From NZ13-RE01 sp049718665 (GTDB taxonomy: Bacteria > Dictyoglomota > Dictyoglomia > Dictyoglomales > Dictyoglomaceae), in NCBI GenBank assembly GCA_049718665.1, contig JBNARO010000012.1, positions 1 to 52,416 of the forward strand: DNA of 52,416 nt. Direction: 5' to 3'. The notes beneath the pieces are model-generated. The model did no database searches and had not been told where the DNA came from. It saw only the letters and a program-made list of their open reading frames with translations. Shown one piece after another: positions 26,992 to 35,113 of this stretch (the stretch's first letter is position 1; each line of letters opens with the position of its first letter). A program made the translations under genes and the position numbers.

Positions 26992-27032
26992 AATTCCTAT
27001 TAGCAAAATACAAAATTTGCTTTTTAGGAATT
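26992..27032. repeat. long two-part inverted repeat upstream of guaB
   Basis: An 8-bp arm AATTCCTA/TAGGAATT encloses a second perfect arm AGCAAA/TTTGCT with an 8-nt loop. On the plus strand it is followed by a short T run, so it could be a terminator or a transposon-end-like hairpin. It also sits about 60 bp upstream of the guaB start and could be part of its leader or operator region. Confidence 0.55.
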
Positions 27033-27045
27033 TTTATGTTAACAT
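27017..27045 (+). promoter_or_regulatory. possible promoter for the candidate ncRNA
   Basis: TTGCTT (27017-27022) and TAACAT (27040-27045) are 17 bp apart, directly before the structured region. The -10 overlaps a 12-bp perfect palindrome TATGTTAACATA (27035-27046). Transcription would begin near 27052. The boxes are only moderate matches. Confidence 0.35.
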
Positions 27046-27051
27046 AGAATT

Positions 27052-27195
27052 GCCACAGGTATCAAGGGGCTATAGGAGACTCTACAAGTGCTTGTAGAGA
27101 CTGAGTAAGTCTCTGATCTCAAGGAAAAGTAGGGAGTAAAGCTCCCTACAAAGTACTTGGGGGGCTTTAGAAGGTATCAGGGGCTTTGATGAATA
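27052..27195 (+). ncRNA. candidate structured RNA in the 359-bp guaB/DUF4272 gap
   Basis: No reading frame of note covers 26936-27294. Within it an outer stem (ATCAAGG near 27060 with CTTTGAT near 27185) can enclose two strong hairpins: CTCTACAA/TTGTAGAG with a 4-nt loop, and GTAGGGAG/CTCCCTAC with a 5-nt loop. The latter is extended by CAAG/CTTG across an internal loop. GAGACT/AGTCTC offers an alternative pairing around the first hairpin. A near-copy of GGTATCAAGGGGCT recurs 117 bp later as GGTATCAGGGGCT. The remaining 27196-27294 has only weak short repeats. A Dictyoglomi-restricted RNA motif (Dictyoglomi-1) has been described and could be this, but I recall only its existence and not its sequence. 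Strand is inferred from the promoter. Confidence 0.45.
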
Positions 27196-27294
27196 ATCAA
27201 GTTTCTGTGAAATCTAAGGTTGAAGGGGATTGAAAAGTTGAAGCGAGGCTTGTAGTGAATCTCTGAAAGGTCTGTTGAGCCTGTGGCGTAGTTT

Positions 27295-27996
27295 TCATTC
27301 CTCTGAATATCCGCAAAGCCAATTTAATGTGGTATATCTTTCAATAATTATGTAAGAAATTGTCATGTATTCATCTAAGGTTAATTCTCTAAAAGGCTTT
27401 CCTAAAATAGGAAAATCGCCATCAATTGGTTTTGGAATATAACCATCAAGGTATGCTTTTTCTGCTACAGAACTTATTATATCTTTAAAAGATATACTTT
27501 CTGAAAGGGGTTCATTTCTTTTTTCCATATCAAATATCTGTAATCTCCAAAACCAATGTTCCGCAATATCCCTTTCTCTTTTTATCTCTTCTATTGACCT
27601 TAATTTTACTCTTTCTAAGAAATGTTCTTTTGGTTGAAAAAGGGTAAGCTTTTCAATAAGTCTTTCAGGAAGAAAAAGATTGTCATAAGGTGGTATTTCG
27701 GGAATTAATGATAATGCCCAAAGCAGAGTACCAAGAGATTCAGTTTTCCATATAGATTTAACAAGCTCTATATCAGCCCATTTTCCCAAGGGTTTAGAAA
27801 AGGATTCTTTTTCCTCAGAAGAAAGATAGTTCAATAAATTTTCTTTCTTTACCCATCCATATAATAATTCTATTAATTCGCTAAGAGATTTTAGAGTCTC
27901 CACATCTTTTTGGGCTCTTGCAGAGATATCTAATTCTCCTCGGACAATATAACTTCCAAGGGAAAGGGTTCTGAAGGCAACAGTATCTTTATCCAT
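27295..27996 (-). CDS. DUF4272-family protein
   Basis: A 233-residue soluble protein that resembles the DUF4272 family, whose function is unknown. It has the family-style block ISARAQKDVETLKSLSELIELLYGW, an IWKTESLGTLLWALSLI block and the LRSIEEIKRERDIAEHWFWRLQ segment. No signal peptide or membrane helix is visible. It is a single gene, divergent from the manC-like gene with a 96-bp gap. I cannot infer its role from context. Confidence 0.75.
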   Translation of the reverse strand: MDKDTVAFRTLSLGSYIVRGELDISARAQKDVETLKSLSELIELLYGWVKKENLLNYLSSEEKESFSKPLGKWADIELVKSIWKTESLGTLLWALSLIPEIPPYDNLFLPERLIEKLTLFQPKEHFLERVKLRSIEEIKRERDIAEHWFWRLQIFDMEKRNEPLSESISFKDIISSVAEKAYLDGYIPKPIDGDFPILGKPFRELTLDEYMTISYIIIERYTTLNWLCGYSEE

Positions 27997-28092
27997 TTTT
28001 AAAATCTCCTTTAAAGCTTTTTTATAATATAACCTTTTAAAAGATTTATTTCAAGGTTATAATTGAGAAAAAAGTATCTTGAGAGGTAAAAA

Positions 28093-29094
28093 ATGGATGT
28101 TAAAGTAGTTATCATAGCGGGTGGGGGTGGGAAAAGATTATGGCCTTTAAGCACTGATAATAAGCCAAAACCTTTTTTAAACTTTTTTAGTGATGAAACT
28201 CTTATTAAGAACACTTATGAAAGAGCTAAAAGGATTTCCAATGATATTTATATGGTGGTAAATATTAAGCATAAAAAATATGTTAGTAAATTCTCTGCAA
28301 AAAAGATTTATGAAATTATAGGAAGAAACACTGCTCCCGCTATTGCTCTTTCTTCTTTATTCTTGGAAGATGATGACATAATGGTAATTTTTCCAGCAGA
28401 TCATGTAATTCCTGAAATAGAGAAATTTGAAGAAATAATAAAAAAAGCTATAGATTTTTCTAAGAAAAATGATGCCCTTATAACCTTAGGTGTAAAGCCA
28501 ACTTATCCTGAAACAGGATATGGATATATAGAGCTTGGTAAGAAAGTAGAAGAAGATATCTTTAAGGTAATTTCTTTTCATGAAAAGCCTGAAGGGAAAA
28601 AAGCAAGGGAATATATTACTAAGGGAAATTTTCTTTGGAATACAGGAATTTTTATATGGAAGAATAAAGCGATAAAGAACGCATTTTTAAAATATCTTCC
28701 TGAAGAGTTTGAAAAAATCAGTAAATTGAAAAAATATATAGGGGAAGATTCCTTCGAAGAAAAAGTTGAGGAAATTTATAGAGATATTAGAAGTATATCT
28801 GTTGATAAGGGAATATTGGAAAAAGCAGAAAATATATATGTAGTTTATGCGGATTTCTCTTGGAGTGATATAGGGAGTTGGGAATCAATCTATAACATCT
28901 CTCCTAAGGATGAGAATGGAAATTATATTTCAGGTAAGGTAAAAGCAGTAAATATAAAAAATTCTCTTGTTTTAAATTACTCTAAAAAAGAAATGGTGAT
29001 TATAGATGAAGAAAATATTATTGTTGTAGTTACAGATGATCATATGTTAATATCTAAAAAGGAATCTTCTTCAAAAATTAAAGATGTTGTTTAA
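28093..29094 (+). CDS. manC: mannose-1-phosphate guanylyltransferase
   Basis: A 333-residue nucleotidyltransferase that makes GDP-mannose from mannose-1-phosphate and GTP. The signature loop is IIAGGGGKRLWPLS followed by KPKPFLNF, with FPADHVI, a FHEKPEG motif and WNTGIFIWK further on, and the domain ends in FSWSDIGSWES. The C-terminal cupin isomerase domain of bifunctional enzymes is absent, so it is the monofunctional type. The phosphomannomutase that would supply its substrate is at 38578-40011. A GAGAGG ribosome site precedes the start. Confidence 0.92.
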   Translation: MDVKVVIIAGGGGKRLWPLSTDNKPKPFLNFFSDETLIKNTYERAKRISNDIYMVVNIKHKKYVSKFSAKKIYEIIGRNTAPAIALSSLFLEDDDIMVIFPADHVIPEIEKFEEIIKKAIDFSKKNDALITLGVKPTYPETGYGYIELGKKVEEDIFKVISFHEKPEGKKAREYITKGNFLWNTGIFIWKNKAIKNAFLKYLPEEFEKISKLKKYIGEDSFEEKVEEIYRDIRSISVDKGILEKAENIYVVYADFSWSDIGSWESIYNISPKDENGNYISGKVKAVNIKNSLVLNYSKKEMVIIDEENIIVVVTDDHMLISKKESSSKIKDVV

Positions 29095-29107
29095 TAAGGA
29101 GGAAATT

Positions 29108-29854
29108 ATGAGAAGAATTCCGATTGCTTTACAACTTTATTCTGTAAGAGAGGAATGTGTAAAGGATTTTGAAGGAACTATTAAAAAAGTTTCTGAGATA
29201 GGATACGAAGGAGTAGAATTTGCAGGATATTATGGAAAATCTGAAAAAGAACTTAAAGGAATTTTAGATAAATATGGGTTAAAGGTTGCAGGGACTCATA
29301 TAGGGATAGATAAGTTAATGGGAGATGAGTTAAAAAGAACTATAGAATTTAATACTATTTTGAATAACAAGTATTTAATAGTTCCATCTCTTCCAGAGGA
29401 ATATACAAAGACAAAAGATGGGTGGTTAAGAGTAATAGAACTATTTAATGAGATATCAGAAAAGGTAAAACCTTATGGGATGAGAGTAGGATATCATAAT
29501 CATTCCATAGAGTTTCAAAAAATAAATGGAGAAATTGCTTGGGATATATTTTTTGAAAAAGTTGATAAAGATGTAGTTATGCAATTAGATACTGGAAATG
29601 CTATGCATGCGGGCGTTGATCCTGTGGAAATATTAAAGAAATATCCTAAAAGAGTAAAAACTATACATTTGAAAGAATATCCCTTTTCTGCCAGAAGTAT
29701 TGGAGAAGGAATTGTAAGATGGAAAGAAATTTTTAAACTATGCGAAACCTCTGGAGAAACAGAGTGGTATATAGTAGAGTATGAAACTCCTGGTATTTCT
29801 CTCTGGGAAAGTGTAAAATTATGCTTAGAAAATCTTAGAAAAATGGGAAAGTAA
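29108..29854 (+). CDS. sugar phosphate isomerase/epimerase-family TIM barrel
   Basis: A 248-residue protein of the xylose-isomerase-like TIM-barrel superfamily (AP endonuclease 2 fold). It has the typical ALQLYSVREE start, VGYHNHSIEF, VVMQLDTGNAMHAGVDP and KTIHLKEY, which carry the usual metal-binding His, Asp and Glu residues. Members act on keto-sugars or inositols. I start at ATG 29108 behind AAGGAGGAAATT instead of the in-frame ATG at 29084. It is 13 bp downstream of manC. Function within the superfamily is unresolved. Confidence 0.82.
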   Translation: MRRIPIALQLYSVREECVKDFEGTIKKVSEIGYEGVEFAGYYGKSEKELKGILDKYGLKVAGTHIGIDKLMGDELKRTIEFNTILNNKYLIVPSLPEEYTKTKDGWLRVIELFNEISEKVKPYGMRVGYHNHSIEFQKINGEIAWDIFFEKVDKDVVMQLDTGNAMHAGVDPVEILKKYPKRVKTIHLKEYPFSARSIGEGIVRWKEIFKLCETSGETEWYIVEYETPGISLWESVKLCLENLRKMGK

Positions 29855-29858
29855 AAAG

Positions 29859-29883
29859 AGCTCCCTGAAATTCTCAGGGAGCT
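29859..29883. terminator. bidirectional terminator between convergent genes
   Basis: A 10-bp perfect stem (AGCTCCCTGA/TCAGGGAGCT) with a 5-nt loop lies between the two stops. A T-rich tail follows on the plus strand (TTCTATTTT), and on the minus strand the transcript continues as CTTTTTAC. Confidence 0.85.
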
Positions 29884-29888
29884 TCCTT

Positions 29889-30893
29889 CTATTTTATCTC
29901 TTCTATTTTTATAGCTCTTTTTTCCATAAAGCTTTTCTTAGCTGCTAAGGAGATTTTCAAGGATTCAATAGCGTCTTTTGGCCCTGGGGTAGGTTTTTTC
30001 CCTTCAGAGATTGCTTTAAAAAATGCTTCTATTTCAAGACGATACGCTTCTTTAAATCTATCCATGAAGAAGTAATATTGATCTGCAGAAAAACCTTTAT
30101 CACTATGATACCAGAGATGAGTTTTAGGAAGATCTTCTAAAACTATTTTCCCTTTTTCTCCATGAACCTCTACTCTAATATCATATCCATACACTGCTCT
30201 TCTTGAATTTTCTACCACTCCTAAAGCACCATCCTTGAATTTTAATAAAGTTATTGCGGTATCTACATCTCCCAATTCTGCAATTCTTTGATCAATTAAT
30301 ACATTTCCCCATGCCATAATCTCTTCTATTTCTCCTATTAAAAATCTTGCAATATCAAAATCATGAATTGCCATATCCACAAATATTCCACCACTAACTT
30401 TTAAATACTCCATTGAAGGAGGAGCGGGATCCCTGGTTAAGCTTGAAAACTGCTCTAATTTTCCTAATCTTCCCTCTTCAATAAGTTCCTTTGCCTTGGA
30501 ATATGCTGGATCATACCTTCTCTGAAATCCAATTTGAAAAGGAACATTCATCTCTTCAACAATTTTTATAGCATCCTCTGTTTCTGGAAGCTCCAATGCT
30601 ACAGGTTTTTCACAAAAAATTGCTCTTTTATTCTTTGCAGATAATTTAATATAGTGGGCATGAGTATTTGTAGGCGTCACAATTATTACCGCTTCCACAT
30701 TTGGATCTAAGATTGCAGATTCAGGATCATCAGAAACTTTCTCAGCCTTTGCTAAAATCTGTGCTTTCTTAGCAGATTCTAATATAGGATCAGCTACCAC
30801 AACAACTTTAACATTAGGAAGTGAGCTAAGATTTTTTGCATGTTCCTGTCCCATTCTTCCCGCCCCTAAAAGGGCTACACCAATCCTCTCCAT
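29889..30893 (-). CDS. Gfo/Idh/MocA-family NAD(P)-dependent oxidoreductase
   Basis: A 334-residue dehydrogenase resembling inositol 2-dehydrogenase. The Rossmann start VALLGAGRMGQEHAKNL is followed by IVTPTNTHAHY, the catalytic EKPVAL motif and the C-terminal-domain GGIFVDMAIHDFDIARFL with the catalytic-site Asp/His. It would oxidise a sugar or inositol hydroxyl. It follows FabI by 24 bp, and converges on the TIM-barrel isomerase gene, which acts on similar substrates. Substrate is not determinable. Confidence 0.88.
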   Translation of the reverse strand: MERIGVALLGAGRMGQEHAKNLSSLPNVKVVVVADPILESAKKAQILAKAEKVSDDPESAILDPNVEAVIIVTPTNTHAHYIKLSAKNKRAIFCEKPVALELPETEDAIKIVEEMNVPFQIGFQRRYDPAYSKAKELIEEGRLGKLEQFSSLTRDPAPPSMEYLKVSGGIFVDMAIHDFDIARFLIGEIEEIMAWGNVLIDQRIAELGDVDTAITLLKFKDGALGVVENSRRAVYGYDIRVEVHGEKGKIVLEDLPKTHLWYHSDKGFSADQYYFFMDRFKEAYRLEIEAFFKAISEGKKPTPGPKDAIESLKISLAAKKSFMEKRAIKIEEIK

Positions 30894-30916
30894 TTCTTAT
30901 CCTCCCTTTTTAAAAA

Positions 30917-31681
30917 TTAAATACCCATTATGTTATATCCCGCATCTACGTAGATGACTTCTCCTGTAATTCCAGAAGAAAGATCACTAAGTAAGAAGCT
31001 TGCAGTATCACCAACTTCTCTATGCTCTATATTTCTCTTTAGAGGAGCTCTCTCCTTATGATATTCCAATATATTTGTAAATCCTGAAATCCCCCTTGCT
31101 GCTAAGGTGTTTAATGGACCAGCAGAAATTGCATTTACTCTTATATTATCCTTTCCTAATTCATAGGCTAAATACCTTACAGAAGATTCTAATGCGGATT
31201 TCGCTACTCCCATTACATTATAATTAGGGACCACCTTTTCTGCACCGTAATATGTTAAAGTAATAATACTTCCAGAAGGATTTATTATTCTACGAAATAT
31301 TCTTGTCATGGCGACAAAGGAATATACACTTATCTCCATAGCAATTCTAAAAGCTTCCTTAGAAGTTTCAATAAAAGGAGCTTTTAAGGCTTCTGTGGGA
31401 GCGTAGGCTATAGAATGGACAAATCCATCAATCTTTCCTACAGTTCTCTCAATTTCTTCTGCAACTTTTTCTATATTCTCATCTTCTGAAACATCACATT
31501 GAACTAAAAGAGGTTTTTTAGGAAGTTCCTTTACTAATTCCTCTACATTATCTTTAAATCTTTCATTTTGGTATCCAATTATAGCTTCTCCCCCAAATTT
31601 TATAATAGACTGAGCAATTGCCCATGCAATACTTCTCTTATTTGCTACATTAAAAATTGCAATTTTCTTTCCCTCTAACAT
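30917..31681 (-). CDS. fabI: enoyl-[acyl-carrier-protein] reductase (FabI type)
   Basis: A 254-residue short-chain dehydrogenase of the FabI type, which reduces trans-2-enoyl-ACP in fatty acid elongation. It begins with the FabI-style nucleotide site KIAIFNVANKRSIAWAIAQ and has the catalytic Tyr and Lys in NYNVMGVAKSALE, after YYGAEKVVP. The C-terminus has SSGITGEVIYVDAGYNIMG. It is upstream of the Gfo/Idh gene, possibly co-transcribed, and divergent from the carbonic-anhydrase/serA operon. Confidence 0.95.
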   Translation of the reverse strand: MLEGKKIAIFNVANKRSIAWAIAQSIIKFGGEAIIGYQNERFKDNVEELVKELPKKPLLVQCDVSEDENIEKVAEEIERTVGKIDGFVHSIAYAPTEALKAPFIETSKEAFRIAMEISVYSFVAMTRIFRRIINPSGSIITLTYYGAEKVVPNYNVMGVAKSALESSVRYLAYELGKDNIRVNAISAGPLNTLAARGISGFTNILEYHKERAPLKRNIEHREVGDTASFLLSDLSSGITGEVIYVDAGYNIMGI

Positions 31682-31744
31682 AAAAACACTCCCTTCTTTT
31701 TTTGAATATTATATTAAACTTTCATTAAAAACCTTGCAACCTAT

Positions 31745-31772
31745 TTGAGATTTATATAGAATATAAACTCAA
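31745..31772. repeat. inverted repeat in the fabI/serA divergent region
   Basis: TTGAG-TTTATAT and ATATAAA-CTCAA form a near-perfect 12-bp repeat with one unpaired base in the left arm and a 3-bp centre. The A/T-rich core and position between divergent genes suit an operator or the 5' end of a leader structure. Confidence 0.4.
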
Positions 31773-31797
31773 GAAGAGAATTTCAATGGCGAAAGAG

Positions 31798-31832
31798 AGG
31801 GACGGTCCTTAAAAGGAAGGATACGTCCTTTT
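31798..31832 (+). terminator. terminator-like hairpin (attenuator) before the serA operon
   Basis: A two-part stem, AGGGACG with CGTCCTT and TCCTT with AAGGA, is followed by TTTTTGTTTT. It ends about 10 nt before the ribosome site of the carbonic anhydrase gene and lies within its leader, so it would stop transcription into the operon unless prevented. No T-box GGTGG core or known riboswitch is visible. Confidence 0.6.
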
Positions 31833-31857
31833 TGTTTTATAGAAGGGAGTGATAATA

Positions 31858-32361
31858 TTGATTAAAGAGTTTCAAGGAAGAACCCCAAAAATTTCAGAAG
31901 ATACTTACGTTTCTGAAGAATCAGTAATTATTGGAGATGTTGTTTTAGAAAAAGGAGTAAGTGTTTGGCCCTTTGCAGTATTAAGAGGTGATTTAGATGG
32001 AATTCGCATTGGGGCTTTTACTAATGTTCAAGAAGGAGTAATTATCCATGTAGATAAGGGATTTCCAGTAGAAGTAGGGGAAAATGTAATTATAGGACAT
32101 TCTGCCATTCTTCATGGATGTAAAGTTGGGAATAATTGCCTCATTGGAATGAGAGCAGTAATATTAGATGGAGCGGAAATAGAAGAAGGATGTATTATTG
32201 GTGCGGGAGCATTAGTCCCTCAAGGGAAGAAAATTCCTAAAAATTCCTTAGTTTTGGGAGTTCCAGGAGCAATTATTCGTACTGTAAAAGAGGAGGAATT
32301 AGAAAAGATTAAAGAAAATGTAAGCTTATATTATGAATTAAGTAAAATGTATAGGAGGTAG
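31858..32361 (+). CDS. gamma-carbonic anhydrase family protein
   Basis: A 167-residue left-handed beta-helix protein with hexapeptide repeats. Metal-binding histidines are in VIIHVDKG and in IIGHSAILHGC, as in gamma-class carbonic anhydrases and their PaaY/YrdA relatives. I chose the TTG at 31858, nine nucleotides after an AGAAGGGAG ribosome site, over an in-frame GTG that directly abuts it. Six bp separate it from the aminotransferase gene. Carbonic anhydrase activity is not certain in this family. Confidence 0.87.
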   Translation: MIKEFQGRTPKISEDTYVSEESVIIGDVVLEKGVSVWPFAVLRGDLDGIRIGAFTNVQEGVIIHVDKGFPVEVGENVIIGHSAILHGCKVGNNCLIGMRAVILDGAEIEEGCIIGAGALVPQGKKIPKNSLVLGVPGAIIRTVKEEELEKIKENVSLYYELSKMYRR

Positions 32362-32367
32362 AGTTCT

Positions 32368-33513
32368 ATGCCTAAAACCTATCTTATGATCCCAGGGCCT
32401 ACTCCTGTTCCTAATGATGTTCTAAGGGAAATGGCAAGAGAAATGATTAATCATAGGGGGCAAGAGTTTGCAAAACTAATTTCAGAGACCACAGACCTTT
32501 TGAAGAAGGTATTTAAAACAAATAATGACATATTTATTCTTACAGCATCAGGAACTGGTGCTATGGAGGCATCAGTAGTAAACTTCTTCTCCCCTGGAGA
32601 CAAAGTAGTTGTTGGAGTATGTGGTGTATTTGGAGAAAGATATGCAAAGATATGTAGTGTTTTTGGGCTTAATGTAGTAAGTATTAAAACTTCTCCAGGA
32701 AAAGGAATAGAGCCTGATGAACTGGAAAAAGTTCTTAAGGAAAATCCTGATGCAAGAGGGGTATTTTTAACTCATAATGAAACGTCTACTGGTGTTACAT
32801 TGAATCTAAGAGAACTCGCACCTATAGTAAAAAGTAAAGGAATGTTGTTAATTGTGGATGCTATAAGTTCTATTGGTGCCATCGATCTTCCTACAGATGA
32901 ATTGAATATAGATGTGGTAGTTTCTGCCTCTCAAAAGGCTTTAGAGACTCCACCGGGTCTTAGTATGATTACTGTTAGTCCACTGGCGTGGGAATATTTA
33001 GAAAAAGCAAAACTTCCCAGATTTTATTGGGACCTTAAGATGGCGAAGAAGTTCTTAGAAGAGGGAGCAACTCCCTTCACTCCCGCAGTATCCCAAATTT
33101 TTGCTCTAAGAAAGGCTTTGGATAATATTCTCTCACGAGGCTTAGAAAATAATTTTAAGAGGCATGTTATGTTAGGAAATGCGGTAAGAAGTGGAATAAA
33201 TTCCTTAGGAATATTTAAACTTCTTGCAGAGGAAAAATATGCATCAAATACTGTAACCGCAGTAGTTCCACCTTCTAATATTAATCCTGATGAATTAAGA
33301 AAAAAATTAAGACAGGAATTTGGTGTGGTTTTAGCAGGAGGGCAGGGAGAATTAAAGGGTAAAATCTTTAGAATTGGTCATGTGGGATATATTGAGCCTT
33401 CAGATATTCTTGTAACATTATCTTCCTTAGAAATAGTATTAGAGAGAATGGGATACCAAGGAGTCAGAGGAAAGGCTGTGGAATCTGCAGAAAAAGTCTT
33501 CTTGGTAAGTTAG
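32368..33513 (+). CDS. class V aminotransferase (serine-pyruvate/alanine-glyoxylate type)
   Basis: A 381-residue PLP enzyme with the family start MIPGPTPVPNDVL, the pyridoxal Lys190 in SASQKALETPPG, and a mid-protein LLIVDAISSIGAIDLP block. It should interconvert serine and pyruvate, alanine and glyoxylate, or serve in the serine pathway. It lies 13 bp before serA, an order also known from Thermotoga, which suggests a role in serine synthesis in place of SerC. An AGGAGG site precedes the start. Confidence 0.92.
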   Translation: MPKTYLMIPGPTPVPNDVLREMAREMINHRGQEFAKLISETTDLLKKVFKTNNDIFILTASGTGAMEASVVNFFSPGDKVVVGVCGVFGERYAKICSVFGLNVVSIKTSPGKGIEPDELEKVLKENPDARGVFLTHNETSTGVTLNLRELAPIVKSKGMLLIVDAISSIGAIDLPTDELNIDVVVSASQKALETPPGLSMITVSPLAWEYLEKAKLPRFYWDLKMAKKFLEEGATPFTPAVSQIFALRKALDNILSRGLENNFKRHVMLGNAVRSGINSLGIFKLLAEEKYASNTVTAVVPPSNINPDELRKKLRQEFGVVLAGGQGELKGKIFRIGHVGYIEPSDILVTLSSLEIVLERMGYQGVRGKAVESAEKVFLVS

Positions 33514-33526
33514 GAGGGATAAAATT

Positions 33527-35098
33527 ATGGAAAAAATCTTAGTATCTGATCCTATTGCAGAGCAAGGATTAGAAAAGCTAAAAGAATATTTCCAAGTTGA
33601 TTATAAACCTGGGATATTAAGGGAAGAGTTATTAAAGATTATTCCAGAGTATTCTGGTTTAGTAGTTAGATCAGAGACAAAAGTAACTAAAGAAATAATT
33701 GAGGAAGGGAAAAAATTAAAGGTTATAGGAAGAGCTGGAGTAGGGGTAGATAATATTGATGTAGAATATGCTACAAGAAAGGGAATTTTAGTTATCAATG
33801 CACCAGAAGGAAATACTATTGCAGCAGCAGAACATACTATGGCTTTAATTCTAAGTTTAAGTAGAAAAATTCCTCAAGCCTTTTACTCTTTAAAAGAAGG
33901 AAAATGGGAAAGGAAGAAATTTATAGGGCATGAGCTTTATGGAAAAACCCTGGGATTGATTGGGCTTGGAAGAATTGGATCAGAAGTAGCAAAAAGGGCA
34001 AAAGCTTTTAAGATGAAAGTTGTAGCATATGATCCTTTTATTCCTGTAGAAAGAGCAAAAGAATTGGAAGTGGAACTTTTGAATAATATGGATGAACTCT
34101 TGAAAATCTCTGACTATGTCTCTTTGCATCTTCCTTTGACTCCTGAAACAGAAAATCTTATAGGAGAAAGAGAGCTTAATTTAATGAAGCCTACCTCTTT
34201 TTTGATTAATTCTGCAAGAGGGAAACTTGTAGATGAAAATGCTCTTTATAATGCCTTAAAAGAGGGGAGAATTGCGGGATGTGCCTTAGATGTGTTTAGG
34301 GAAGAACCTTTAAGTCCAAATAATCCCTTACTTACTTTAGATAATGTGGTTTTAACTCCCCATTTAGGAGCATCTACCCAGGAGGCTCAAGAAAAGGTAG
34401 CATTAATTGTAGCAGAGGAGATAATAAAATATTTTAAAGGAGAGCCTGTATTAAATGCGGTAAATCTTCCTATTGTAATCAGTGAAGAAATATTACCTTA
34501 TGTAAAATTGGGAGAAAAACTCGGAAAATTTATGGCTCAACTTACAGACTCTTATCCAGAAGAATTAGAGATTCAGGTTTGTGGAGAATTGTCTCAAAAA
34601 ATAGAAACATCTCTTGCTTCTGCAGTGGTAAAAGGGTTTTTAGAACCTATTCTGATGGATTCTGTAAATCTTATTAATGCCCTTACCTTAGCTAAGGAAA
34701 GAAAACTACGAATAAAAGAAGTAAGAACTCAAGATACAGAGGTTTATAGAAGTCTTATAAAGCTTCAACTAAAAACAGAAAAGGGAGTATTGGAACTTTC
34801 AGGAACAGTAAGTAGAGGACAAGAAAGAATAGTAAAAATTCAAGACTATTATATTGATCTTAATTTGGCTCCTTATCTTCTTATTGCCTTCCATACTGAT
34901 AAACCTGGAATAATAGGGAAGGTAGGAACAGTATTAGGAAAAGAAGATATAAATATTGCTGCAATGCAAGTGGGAAGGAAAGAGATAGGTAAAGAAGCAG
35001 TTATGGTACTTATAGTGGATAATCCTGTTCCACCTAAGGTATTAAATGAACTAAAATCTATAGAAAATATTCATAGAGTTTACTATGTATGTCTATAA
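33527..35098 (+). CDS. serA: D-3-phosphoglycerate dehydrogenase
   Basis: A 523-residue long-form SerA that oxidises 3-phosphoglycerate, the first step of serine synthesis. The NAD site is LGLIGLGRIGSEVAKR, the catalytic blocks include INSARGKLVDENALY and the His in LTPHLGASTQEAQ. An intervening domain runs from about 320 to 445 and a C-terminal ACT domain starts at FHTDKPGIIGKVGTVLG, where serine feedback normally acts. Last gene of the carbonic anhydrase-aminotransferase-serA operon. Confidence 0.96.
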   Translation: MEKILVSDPIAEQGLEKLKEYFQVDYKPGILREELLKIIPEYSGLVVRSETKVTKEIIEEGKKLKVIGRAGVGVDNIDVEYATRKGILVINAPEGNTIAAAEHTMALILSLSRKIPQAFYSLKEGKWERKKFIGHELYGKTLGLIGLGRIGSEVAKRAKAFKMKVVAYDPFIPVERAKELEVELLNNMDELLKISDYVSLHLPLTPETENLIGERELNLMKPTSFLINSARGKLVDENALYNALKEGRIAGCALDVFREEPLSPNNPLLTLDNVVLTPHLGASTQEAQEKVALIVAEEIIKYFKGEPVLNAVNLPIVISEEILPYVKLGEKLGKFMAQLTDSYPEELEIQVCGELSQKIETSLASAVVKGFLEPILMDSVNLINALTLAKERKLRIKEVRTQDTEVYRSLIKLQLKTEKGVLELSGTVSRGQERIVKIQDYYIDLNLAPYLLIAFHTDKPGIIGKVGTVLGKEDINIAAMQVGRKEIGKEAVMVLIVDNPVPPKVLNELKSIENIHRVYYVCL

Positions 35099-35107
35099 TA
35101 GTATAAT
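35079..35107 (+). promoter_or_regulatory. possible promoter giving a leaderless adenosyltransferase mRNA
   Basis: TATAAT at 35102-35107 lies 6 bp before the GTG start, with TTTACT (35079-35084) 17 bp upstream inside the end of serA. Transcription would begin at or next to the start codon, which has no ribosome site. Confidence 0.45.
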
Positions 35108-35113
35108 TTTTCT

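Noticed and set aside
26936..27060. Purine riboswitch for guaB
   Set aside because: The conserved purine-aptamer loop and junction sequences are absent.
27190..27294. Decayed IS200/IS605 tnpB end
   Set aside because: A short VEPVA-like frame reminded me of TnpB tails, but no further homology or element ends could be found.
31741..31857. T-box riboswitch before the serA operon
   Set aside because: The leader is too short and the conserved antiterminator core is not visible.
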